Positions 24,997-33,500 of a stretch of 64,000 bases of DNA are shown here, piece after piece. Under the pieces are notes generated by a model that made no database searches, was not told the DNA's origin, and saw only the letters and a list, made by a program, of their open reading frames with translations. The stretch's first letter is position 1, and every line of letters begins with the position of its first letter. The position numbers and the translations under genes were made by a program. Source of the DNA: Cnuibacter physcomitrellae (lineage in GTDB: Bacteria; Actinomycetota; Actinomycetes; Actinomycetales; Microbacteriaceae); contig NZ_BMHD01000001.1 in NCBI RefSeq assembly GCF_014640535.1, forward strand, positions 3,523,474-3,587,473, written 5' to 3'.

Positions 24997-25476
24997 TTAT
25001 GAACGACGTCGGTAGGTGACGAAGCGGTAGCGCATCCCGCCGCTCGACTCCTGCCAAGCGCCCGCCTCGGGCGTCCACTCGGGGCCGATCGCGGGGGCCA
25101 CCGTGTCGCCCTCCACGGAGGCGTCGACCTCCGTCACCTCGAGCACGTCGGCCGAGGGGAGAGCCTCGCGGTAGATCTCACCGCCGCCGATCACCCAGAC
25201 GTCGCCCCGGCGGCCGGACAGCGCCTCCCCGACGGAGTGCGCCACCCGCGCACCCTCGGCGCTCCAGGAGCGGTCGCGCGTGACGACGACGTTCTCGCGC
25301 CCCGGCAGGGGACGGAACCTCGGGGGCAACGAGTCCCACGTCCGGCGCCCCATCACGACGACGGAGGAGCCGGTGACCTCGCGGAAGTGCGCCATGTCCT
25401 CGGGGATCCGCCACGGGATCCCGCCGTCGGCGCCGATGACCCCCTCGCGGGACTCCGCCCAGACGAGCCCGATCAC
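24997..25476 (-). CDS. folA: Dihydrofolate reductase
   Basis: A 159-residue DHFR that reduces dihydrofolate with NADPH to tetrahydrofolate. IGLVWAESREGVIG is followed by the substrate loop DGGIPWRIPEDMAHF with the catalytic acidic residue, then VVMGRRTWDSLP and VWVIGGGEIYREAL. The start is uncertain: GTG at 25476 gives a normal N-terminus, while a CTG further upstream (25497) would overlap the thyA stop. It follows thyA, which makes the dihydrofolate that this enzyme recycles. Confidence 0.93.
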   Translation of the reverse strand: MIGLVWAESREGVIGADGGIPWRIPEDMAHFREVTGSSVVVMGRRTWDSLPPRFRPLPGRENVVVTRDRSWSAEGARVAHSVGEALSGRRGDVWVIGGGEIYREALPSADVLEVTEVDASVEGDTVAPAIGPEWTPEAGAWQESSGGMRYRFVTYRRRS

Positions 25477-25493
25477 GTTGGACGCGCCCAGGG

Positions 25494-26300
25494 TCAGACC
25501 GCGACCGCAGCGCGGATCGCGGGGTGGTGCTCGTAGCCGACGACCTCGAAGTCCTCGTACTCGTAGTCGAAGATACTCGGGCGCTCTCGCGAGATGACGA
25601 GGCGGGGGGAGGCGAAGGGGGCGCGCGACAGCTGCGTCTCGACCTGCTCCACGTGGTTGTCGTAGATGTGGCAGTCGCCGCCGGTCCACACGAACTCGCC
25701 CGGCTCGAGACCGGTCTGCGCGGCGACCATCATCGTGAGCAGCGCGTAGCTGGCGATGTTGAACGGCACGCCGAGGAACATGTCGGCGCTGCGCTGGTAG
25801 AGCTGGCACGACAGCTTGCCGTCGGCCACGTAGAACTGGAACAGGGCGTGGCAGGGGGCGAGCGCCATCGAGGGGATGTCGGCGACGTTCCACGCCGAGA
25901 CGATGATGCGGCGCGAGTCGGGGTTCGAGCGCAGCTGTTCGATCACCTGGCTGATCTGGTCGATGTGCTCGCCGTTCGGCGTGGGCCACGACCGCCACTG
26001 CACCCCGTAGACCGGTCCGAGGTCGCCGTTCTCGTCGGCCCACTCGTCCCAGATCGTGACACCGTGCTCCTGGAGCCAGCGTGCGTTGCCGTCGCCCCGC
26101 AGGAACCAGAGCAGCTCGTACGCGATCGACTTGAAGTGGACCCGCTTGGTGGTGATGAGCGGGAAGCCCTCGGCGAGGTCGAATCGGATCTGCCGACCGA
26201 ACACGCTGCGTGTGCCGGTGCCCGTGCGATCGGACTTGTGCGTGCCGTTGGTGTAGACGTCGCGGAGGAGGTCTTCGTAGGGCGTCGGAATGCTGCTCAT
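25494..26300 (-). CDS. thyA: Thymidylate synthase (ThyA type)
   Basis: A 268-residue enzyme making dTMP from dUMP and methylene-tetrahydrofolate. Active-site features: [25 protein letters not shown], the nucleophile Cys in [32 protein letters not shown] and HIYDNHVEQ. Length and order match the bacterial ThyA family closely. The ATG at 26300 gives the usual [12 protein letters not shown] start. A purine-rich AAGGG directly abuts it, so the ribosome site is unusually close. First gene of a thyA-folA pair. Confidence 0.96.
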   Translation of the reverse strand: MSSIPTPYEDLLRDVYTNGTHKSDRTGTGTRSVFGRQIRFDLAEGFPLITTKRVHFKSIAYELLWFLRGDGNARWLQEHGVTIWDEWADENGDLGPVYGVQWRSWPTPNGEHIDQISQVIEQLRSNPDSRRIIVSAWNVADIPSMALAPCHALFQFYVADGKLSCQLYQRSADMFLGVPFNIASYALLTMMVAAQTGLEPGEFVWTGGDCHIYDNHVEQVETQLSRAPFASPRLVISRERPSIFDYEYEDFEVVGYEHHPAIRAAVAV

Positions 26301-26400
26301 CCCTTCAGAGGGTACGTGCTGACGCGCCGCCGCGCCATCTTCGCTCGGGTGTCGGCGCGGCTCGCTACGCTGAGGCGTCAGGACGACGGATCGGAGTGCC

Positions 26401-26610
26401 ATGAAGCGGGTCAACATCTTCTACGGAGGGCGTCAGTACTCGTTGTCCGACCGCGAGATCGGCGAGCTGCAGGCCGAGATCGCCGCCGGGATCGCGTCCG
26501 CTCAGCCCGCCTGGCTCGAGGTGAACGTGGGGGAGGGGCGCTACCAGCCGGCGCATCTCCTGCTGACTCCGGGCGTCGACCTCGTGCTGGTGCCCATCGA
26601 GGGCGAGTGA
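26401..26610 (+). CDS. Small hypothetical protein
   Basis: A 69-residue protein with no cysteines, signal or membrane span. It begins [20 protein letters not shown] and contains [17 protein letters not shown] do not recognise the family. GGAG precedes the ATG and a -10-like TACGCT lies at 26366. The next gene's GTG overlaps its stop, so the pair is co-translated. Confidence 0.65.
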   Translation: MKRVNIFYGGRQYSLSDREIGELQAEIAAGIASAQPAWLEVNVGEGRYQPAHLLLTPGVDLVLVPIEGE

Positions 26611-27362
26611 CCGCTCCGCACGGGCCGTCGCGGCAGGCTCCGCCCCTCCGGCGGATGCTGCACGAGCAGGACTGGCAGTCGCTGGCCTTCCTGCACTGGC
26701 GCGCCGATCCGGCCGTCGTCGCGCCGCTCCTTCCCGCGGGCACCCGGCCCGACGAGTTCGACGGCTCGACCTGGGTCGGGCTCATCCCGTTCCGCCTGGC
26801 CAACGCCACCGCGCCCGGCCTGCCCGGGCTCGGGCCCATCCCCGTGGTGGGCACGTTCCCCGAGGTCAACGTGCGGCTGTACTCGATCGACGAGCGGGGC
26901 CGGCACGGCGTGGTGTTCCGCTCGCTCGAGTCGTCGAGCCTCGGCGCCGTCGTCGCGGCCCGGGTGCTGTTCGGGCTGCCGTACCAGTGGGCCGACATGT
27001 CGATCACCACGGATGCGCGCGGCGTGATCCGCTACCGCTCCGTCCGGCGGGGCCAGGGCGGTCTGGGAGGCCGTCGCGGTCCCGCATCCGCCGTCGACGT
27101 GGTGCCCACCGGGAGGGATCGCAGCGAGGACGAGCTGGCGGTCTTCCTCACGGCGCGCTGGGGTCTCCACATCGAGCGCCGGGGGAGGACGCTCTTCATC
27201 CCGAACGAGCATCCGCCGTGGCGGGTCGAGACGGCCGAGCTCGAGCACCTCGACGACGAGCTGCTGGCCGCCGCAGGCCTGCCGGGGCTCGCCGAGCGGG
27301 CGCCCGACTCGGTGCTGTTCTCGCCGGGCGTGCACACCCGCTTCGGCCGCGCGCTGCGATGA
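26607..27362 (+). CDS. DUF2071 (YqjF-like) protein
   Basis: A 251-residue protein with the DUF2071 pattern: QDWQSLAFLHWRADPAVVAPLLP, then WVGLIPFRL, a GTFPEVNVRLY segment, SLESSSLGAVVAARVLFGLPY, and ending VLFSPGVHTRFG. The family has an acetoacetate-decarboxylase-like beta fold, but its function is unknown. GTG start overlaps the previous stop. Confidence 0.82.
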   Translation: MTAPHGPSRQAPPLRRMLHEQDWQSLAFLHWRADPAVVAPLLPAGTRPDEFDGSTWVGLIPFRLANATAPGLPGLGPIPVVGTFPEVNVRLYSIDERGRHGVVFRSLESSSLGAVVAARVLFGLPYQWADMSITTDARGVIRYRSVRRGQGGLGGRRGPASAVDVVPTGRDRSEDELAVFLTARWGLHIERRGRTLFIPNEHPPWRVETAELEHLDDELLAAAGLPGLAERAPDSVLFSPGVHTRFGRALR

Positions 27363-27416
27363 GGTGTCTGGTGGCTCAGGCCTCCGGGTCGCTCGTGGTT
27401 TGAGAGGATGGTCACG

Positions 27417-28301
27417 ATGATCGATCCCACCGACCTCGGCCTGCTCCTCGACCTCGACGGACCGGTCGCGAGCCCCGTCCACCGCCGCATCGTGCACGAC
27501 TCGATCGCCGACGACATCGTCGCCCTCGTCGATGCCGGCGCCGTCGTCGTCTTCAACACCGGGCGTTCCGACGCGTTCGTCGCCGAGGTGATCGTGCCCG
27601 CTCTGGCCGCTCGCGGCATCCGCCCCGGGCGACGGGTCATCGGGGTGTGCGAGAAGGGCGGCGTCTGGTTCCACGTCACCGCCGACGGGATCGGGGAGCT
27701 CACCACCGACGAGGCGTTCCGCCCTCCGACCGCGGTGGTCGACGGTGTCGACGCGCTCGTCACCGAGCGGTACGCGGGCACGATGTTCTTCGATCGCACG
27801 AAGCGCACGATGATCTCCGTCGAGCAGCGCACCGACGTCGAGTCCGCGGACTACCTCGCCGTCCAGCCCGCGTTCGACCGCGACGTGCTCGAGCTCTTCC
27901 GTGAGCACGGCACGGGCGTCGAGCTCGGCGGCGATCGCGCGCCGGATGCGGCCGGCGAGGTCGACTTCCGCATCGACCCCACCATCATCTCCACCGACAT
28001 CGAGTCCGTGAGGGTCGGCAAGGACCTCGGCGCCGAGCGCGCGGTGAGCATGCTCGAGGCCGATGGCCTGCCCGTGCCCCGCCGCTGGTTCTCGATGGGC
28101 GACTCGCCGAGCGACTACCGCATGGCCGACTGGATGCACGACACCGGCCGCGAGGTCACCCACGTCGACGTCCGCCCCGTCGCGGTCGTCGAGAAGCCCT
28201 ACGAGGTCCTGCGCCCCGAGGACGGCCTGGTCAACGACGACGCCGGCGCCCACTTCCTCCGCCGCATCCGCACCGCCGCCCTCGGCTCCCCCGAGTCCTG
28301 A
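27417..28301 (+). CDS. HAD-superfamily hydrolase
   Basis: A 294-residue protein. Motif I is LLLDLDGPVASP, with the second Asp of DxD in place as DLDG; motif II is VVFNTGRSD; motif III Lys is in SVRVGKDLGAERAV; motif IV is FSMGDSPSDYRMAD. The HAD fold suggests a sugar-phosphate or similar phosphatase. I prefer the ATG at 27417 because GAGAGGA (27402-27408) lies 8 bases upstream; an ATG at 27408 overlaps that site. No clear metabolic context. Confidence 0.85.
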   Translation: MIDPTDLGLLLDLDGPVASPVHRRIVHDSIADDIVALVDAGAVVVFNTGRSDAFVAEVIVPALAARGIRPGRRVIGVCEKGGVWFHVTADGIGELTTDEAFRPPTAVVDGVDALVTERYAGTMFFDRTKRTMISVEQRTDVESADYLAVQPAFDRDVLELFREHGTGVELGGDRAPDAAGEVDFRIDPTIISTDIESVRVGKDLGAERAVSMLEADGLPVPRRWFSMGDSPSDYRMADWMHDTGREVTHVDVRPVAVVEKPYEVLRPEDGLVNDDAGAHFLRRIRTAALGSPES

Positions 28302-28379
28302 GGGTCCGGCCGACGTCCGACCGCGGCCAAGTACCCGTGCCCCATCCGGACGAGCGGCGCGGGGCGGGATGGGATGGGC

Positions 28380-28450
28380 GTCGAAAGGTACCGTCAGCGC
28401 GAAGGTGACGCGATATACGCGCTGTGTGTGCTCTCAGGCGACCTTTCGAC
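28380..28450. repeat. Nested inverted repeat, possible structured RNA or mobile remnant
   Basis: The outer arms GTCGAAAGGT (28380-28389) and ACCTTTCGAC (28441-28450) are perfectly complementary. Inside them CAGCGCG (28395-28401) pairs with CGCGCTG (28418-28424). It lies between two convergent genes and codes for nothing obvious. Confidence 0.6.
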
Positions 28451-28456
28451 GGTCAC

Positions 28457-28477
28457 CCGCGGCCGCGAGGGCCGCGG
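28457..28477. terminator. Convergent hairpin terminator
   Basis: Perfect 8-bp stem CCGCGGCC/GGCCGCGG with the loop GCGAG, 31 bases from the end of the YbaK gene. It could stop transcription coming from either side. Confidence 0.5.
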
Positions 28478-28508
28478 CCGGGAGCCCCCTCGACCTAGCG
28501 GAGAGCGC

Positions 28509-29003
28509 TCAGGTGCGGCGGATGACGGCGAGGGTGCCGCGGGTGGCGGCGAGGAGGTCGGCGGGGGCGAGCTCGAGGTCGAAGCCGCGGCGGCCTCCCG
28601 AGACGAACACCGTCTCGAAGCCCGACGCGCTCTCGTCGAGCACCGTCGGCAGCGGCGTGCGCTGGCCGATCGGGCTGATCCCTCCGACGACGTAGCCCGA
28701 CTTCCGCTCCGCCACCTGCTGGTCGGCCATCGCGGCCCGCTTCGCCCCGAGCGCTCCGGCCAGGGCCTTCAGGTCGAGCAGGTCGCCGACCGACACGATC
28801 CCGATCCCGAAGCCCGCGTCCGTCTCGACCATCAGCGTCTTGAAGATCCGGGCGGCATCGACGCCGAGCTCGCGGGCGGCCTCCGCCCCGAAGTCGGTGG
28901 CGCGGGGATCGTGCGTGTAGGTGTGCGCCACGTAGGGCAGACCCGCGCGGACCAGCGCCGTGGTCGCCGCGGTCGTCGGCCCTGCGGCCGCCTTCTTCGC
29001 CAC
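28509..29003 (-). CDS. ybaK: YbaK-type aminoacyl-tRNA deacylase
   Basis: A 164-residue editing protein that removes misacylated Cys from tRNA-Pro in characterised relatives. Conserved features: RIFKTLMVETDAG with the catalytic Lys, GAKRAAMADQQVAERKSGYVVGGISPIGQ and the closing VFVSGGRRGFDLEL. The full family length is present. It starts just one base after the stop-side end of the upstream hydrolase gene (29005), so the pair may be co-transcribed, without an evident functional link. Confidence 0.9.
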   Translation of the reverse strand: MAKKAAAGPTTAATTALVRAGLPYVAHTYTHDPRATDFGAEAARELGVDAARIFKTLMVETDAGFGIGIVSVGDLLDLKALAGALGAKRAAMADQQVAERKSGYVVGGISPIGQRTPLPTVLDESASGFETVFVSGGRRGFDLELAPADLLAATRGTLAVIRRT

Positions 29004-29004
29004 G

Positions 29005-29691
29005 TCAGCGGGCGAGGCGGAGGGCCGAGGTGAGGAAGGCGGCCACGTCGCCGAGCTCCTCGCCCGAGATCGAGTGGGCGATCCCCGGGTACTCGCGCAC
29101 CGTCGCGCTGAAGTGGCCGGGGAGGAACTCCGCCGTCCGGACCACCGCCGAGTGGGCGATGATCGGGTCGTTGCGGTCGAAGCCCCAGAACAGCGGAGGC
29201 TTCGTCTGCGCGAGCACCTCGTCGCCGGGGAACGTCGCCGAAGCGGAGAACCCCGAGAGGTTCACCCCGGCCGAGAGGCGGTCTGGCGCGCTGCGCAGGA
29301 GCTGGATCGACATCGCGCCGCCCTGCGAGAACCCCATCGCCGCCACCGCCGGGGGTGTCCCGTACGCGGACTCGACCCGGTCGAGCCAGGCGAGCACCGC
29401 ATCCGCCGCCGGGACCAGGACGTCGGCGGAAGGGTCGCCGGGGACGCCGATCGGGAACCACTCGAACCCGTTCACGACCGGCTGCGGGCTCACCAGCGGC
29501 GCGCGCAGCGAGGCGTAGACGGCGCCGGCGGGCAGGTAGCCGAACAGCCCGGCGAGATCGCGCTCATGCGACCCCTTGCCGTGCATGACGATCACCAGCG
29601 GATGCGTCGCGAGCGTCTCGCGGCGAGCGTCGGCCGGAACCGACCACACGACCAGGTCGTCGTCGATGAGAAGCGGAGTCGAGTCAGCCAC
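29005..29691 (-). CDS. Alpha/beta-hydrolase, carboxylesterase/phospholipase type
   Basis: A 228-residue serine hydrolase of the PF02230 (carboxylesterase) group. The oxyanion region is VIVMHGKGSHE, the nucleophile elbow is AMGFSQGGAMS, the acid is likely the Asp in FWGFDRNDPI and the His is in PGIAHSIS. No signal peptide. Natural substrate unknown. Confidence 0.86.
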   Translation of the reverse strand: MADSTPLLIDDDLVVWSVPADARRETLATHPLVIVMHGKGSHERDLAGLFGYLPAGAVYASLRAPLVSPQPVVNGFEWFPIGVPGDPSADVLVPAADAVLAWLDRVESAYGTPPAVAAMGFSQGGAMSIQLLRSAPDRLSAGVNLSGFSASATFPGDEVLAQTKPPLFWGFDRNDPIIAHSAVVRTAEFLPGHFSATVREYPGIAHSISGEELGDVAAFLTSALRLAR

Positions 29692-29742
29692 CCTCCGACC
29701 CTACCGGGGCACCGACGCCCGCAGCGCACCGGGAGGAGTGCC

Positions 29743-30522
29743 TCAGCGCTGGCAGTGCGGGCACCAGTAGGTGTCGCGCAGCTGCAGCTCGTTCGCCCCG
29801 GTCTGGTCGTGCCGGATGCGCGTGCGGCATCGTCGGCAGGGGCGGCCCTCGCGGCCGTAGACCCAGTCCTGCATCCCGGGACGGGTGTCGCCCGTGAAGG
29901 TGCGGTCGACGCGGTCGCGGTTGGCGAGGATGACGCGCTGGGCGAGCTTCACGACCCCGGCGAGATCGGGCACCTCGCCGATCGGGCGGTGCGGGTCGAT
30001 GCCGCGGAGGAAGCACACCTCGTTCGCCAGCTCGTTGCCGAGCCCTGCCAGGTTGCGCTGATCGAGCAGCGCGACGACGACGGGACGCGCGGGATCGGAC
30101 GAGAGGCGCAGCAGGGCTTCGCCCTCGTCCCAGTCCCGCCCGAGGAGGTCGGGTCCGAGATGGCCGACGACGTCATCCTCCCGATCGCGCGGCACCACCT
30201 CGACGATCCCGAGGTCGAATCCGACCGTGACCCAGTCGGCGTTCTCCAGCACGATCCGCGCCGCGTAGGCGGGACGGCGCCACTTCGTGCCGTGCTTGTA
30301 GATGTGCCAGCTGCCCTCCATCTTGAGGTGGGTGTGGATGCTGACGTCCCCCACCCGCGTGAGCAGGTGCTTCCCACGGCTGACCACCTCGTCGACGGTC
30401 TGCCCGACCAGGTCGACGGTGGCGAAGGTCGGCACCCTGATGTCGCTCACCGTCAGCGGCCGACCGGACAGCGCCTGATCGAGGTGCACCGCCGTGCGGT
30501 AGACGGTGTCTCCCTCAGGCAC
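29743..30522 (-). CDS. nei2: Fpg/Nei-family DNA glycosylase (Nei2-like)
   Basis: A 259-residue base-excision repair enzyme. The mature N-terminus PEGDTVYR carries the Pro2 nucleophile and Glu3; THLKMEGSW is the lesion-recognition region; LDQRNLAGLGNELANE is the helix-two-turn-helix; a four-Cys zinc finger (CRRCRT, CPHC) closes the protein. It removes oxidised bases and cuts the abasic site. The GTG at 30522 lies inside the 3' end of the Lhr gene, an 8-base overlap. The lhr-nei order is also found in mycobacteria, which suggests a joint role in repair. Confidence 0.92.
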   Translation of the reverse strand: MPEGDTVYRTAVHLDQALSGRPLTVSDIRVPTFATVDLVGQTVDEVVSRGKHLLTRVGDVSIHTHLKMEGSWHIYKHGTKWRRPAYAARIVLENADWVTVGFDLGIVEVVPRDREDDVVGHLGPDLLGRDWDEGEALLRLSSDPARPVVVALLDQRNLAGLGNELANEVCFLRGIDPHRPIGEVPDLAGVVKLAQRVILANRDRVDRTFTGDTRPGMQDWVYGREGRPCRRCRTRIRHDQTGANELQLRDTYWCPHCQR

Positions 30523-33500
30523 GGAGCCTCAGCCCCCGGGGCGTGCCCGTGAAGCCCGCCGCGGCCAGGGCGTCTCCGACAGGGGTGCCGAGCACGAAGT
30601 CGCCGTTCGCCCGCTCGACGGCCAGCCGGTCGATCCTGCCGCCGCGCACCGCCTCGGCCACCGAGGAGGCGGCGAGCGCGAGCACAGCAGGGTCGTCGCT
30701 GAAGGAGAGCATGCTCTTCCCTCCCCGCTCGAGGTAGAGCGCGAGCTCGCCGTCGACGAGGGCGACCAGGGCGCCCGCCTTCCTGCCGGGTCGGTGACCC
30801 TCGACGGACGGCCACGGCAGGGCAGCGCCGTACGGATTGGCGGGGTCGGTCGCGGCGAGCGTGAGCGCCGTCGGTGCGTCGTCGCGCAGACGGTCTCGCC
30901 CGATCGCGTCCGGAGCGAAGCCCCGCAGCCGATCGATCGTGCCGCCGGTGGCGAACTGCGCGGCGCCGAGAGTCTCGATGAAGTAGCCGCGACGGCAGCG
31001 GGCGCTCTCCTCAAAGCGGCTCAGCACCCGGTACGCCAGAGCGAACCCGCCCGGAAGGCGCTCGTTCATCACCGAGCCCCGTGTGACGACCCCGTAGCGG
31101 TCGAGCAGCAGCTCGGCGCTCGCGGTGGCGCGGATGGTCGCGTCGCTGGCCGGCTCGGGCAGCAGCGACCACCGCCCTCCCGCCGTCGGTGGACCGACCC
31201 GCGTCTGCATCGTGGCGCGCGGGATCGCCCGGCCCCGGTACATCCGCGACCGCGGAGCCGCGCGGCGGGTGCTGTGCGACGACGAGCCCGAGCCGGTGAG
31301 CGTGCGGAGCGGCGCGACCGTGTCGTTCGTGACGAGGCCCGCCCAGACGAGGTCCCAGAGCGCCTCGACGATCGCCGCGTCGTCGGGGACACGGTCGGGC
31401 AGCTCGGCCGCGACGTGGTCGGCGAGGCTCCGGAAGAAGTACGCGCCCCCGCGAGCCAGGGCGGCGAGCAGCGCCCGGTGCACCTCGGTCTCGTCGATCT
31501 CCTCGGGAGCGACCGCGGTGACCGGCAGGGAGTCGTAGGTGTGCAGCGCCACCCAGCCGTCGCTGCCCGGCAGCGTGCCGCGGCCCGTCCACACCACCTC
31601 GCCGGAGGCGGTGAGCTCGTCGAGCATCGCGGGCGAGTAGTCGCGTACGCGGGCGGGCAGGACGAGGGTCTCCCACGCGGAGGCGGGGACGGGCACACCG
31701 GCGAGCTGCTCGATCACCGTGAGCACCCCGTCGACGCCGCGGAGGCTCCCGCCGACGTGCTGCCACGCCGGGAGGAAGCGTCCGAACGTCGCGGTGTCGA
31801 CGGGCTCGATCTCGTGCCGGAGCGCCGCGAGCGAACGGCTGCGGAGGCGACGCAGCACCTCGGCGTCGCACCACTCCGTCGCGCCCGCCTGGCCCAGGCG
31901 CTCGGCGTCGGCCGAGACACCCGTCGGCCGGAACTCACCCTCGACCAGTCGGCGGTCGCTGGCCAGCCGACGCAGCGCATCCTGCACCACCGACACCCCG
32001 AGCCCGAATCGGGTCGCCGCCTCCGTCGCCAGGAACGGGCCGTGGGTGCGGGCGTAGCGGCTCACCAGGTCGAGCACCGGTTGCTCGACGGGCGCGATGA
32101 AGGCGTCGGGCACGCCGAACGGGATGGGGACGCCCAGGGCATCTCGGAGGCGGCCTGCGTCCTCGATGGCCGCGACCTCGTCGCGCCCGGCGATGCTCAC
32201 CCGCAGCGCGCGGCGGGAGGCGACCAGCTCGTCGACGACCTCGCCCACGCGGGGAGCGAGGTCGTCGAGGCTGCGCTCGGCGATCTCGGCCTCAGAGAGC
32301 GGACCGAGCAGACGCAGCAGGTCGGCCACGCCCTCGAGGTCGCGGGCGCGCCGGTCGGGGGCCAGGCGTTGCAGCTCGCGCTGGGTCTGCTCGATGACGT
32401 CGGGGTCGAGCAGCTCGCGCAGCTCGGCTCGGCCCAGCAGCTCGGAGAGCAGGCTCGGGTCGAGGGCCAGCGCTGCCGCCCGCCGCTCGGCGAGCGGGCT
32501 GTCGCCCTCGTAGACGAACGAGGCGACGTACCCGAACAGCAGGCTGCTCGCGAAGGGCGACGCGGTCTGGGTCTCGACCTCGACCACCCGGACTCGACGC
32601 GACTGCACGTCGCGCGCCAGGGCGAGCAGCGACGGCAGGTCGTAGACGTCCTGCAGGCACTCGCGCACCGTCTCGAGGATGATCGGGAACGTCGGGTACT
32701 TGCGGGCCACCTCGAGCAGCTGCGCGGACCGCTGGCGCTGCTGCCAGAGCGGTGAGCGTCGTCCCGGGTTCTGTCGGGGGAGCAGCAGCGCGCGCGCCGC
32801 GTTCTCGCGGAAGCGCGAGGCGAAGAGGGCGGATCCGCCGACCTCGTCGGTCACGATCTGCTCGAGCTCGGCCGGTTCGAAGAGGAACAGCTCGGCCGTG
32901 GGCGGGTCGCTCTCGGTGTCGGGCATCCGCACGACGATGCCGTCGTCGCTCGCCACCGCGTTCGCCTCCACCCCGAAGCGCTCGCGCACGCGGGCGTTGA
33001 TCGCCAGGGCCCAGGGCGAGTGGACCGGCATCCCGTAGGGGGAGTGGAGGACGACCCGCCAGTCGCCGAGCTCGTCGCGGAAGCGCTCGACGACGAGCGT
33101 CCGGTCGCTGGGGACGCTGCCCGTCGCCTCGCGCTGCTGGCTCACGAACGCCACGAGGTTGGTCGCCGCGCGCTCCTCGAGCCCTGCGGCGCGGGCGCGC
33201 TCGAGCGCGGCCTCCGGTTCGTCGGCCGCGATCGTGCGGGTGAACTCGCCGATGGCGGCGCCGAGCTCGGCCGGGCGGCCGAGGCCCTCGCCGCGCCAGA
33301 ACGGGAGGCGCCCGGGCTGCCCGAACGCGGGCAGCACGAGCACGCGGTCGTGGGTGATCTCCTGGATGCGCCAACTGGTCGCACCGAGGGCGAAGACGTC
33401 GCCCACGCGGGACTCGTAGACCATCTCCTCGTCGAGCTCGCCGACGCGTCTGCCCGGGGCGGAGCGCGCGGGGGCGGGGGACTCGGGACCGGCGTCCGTC

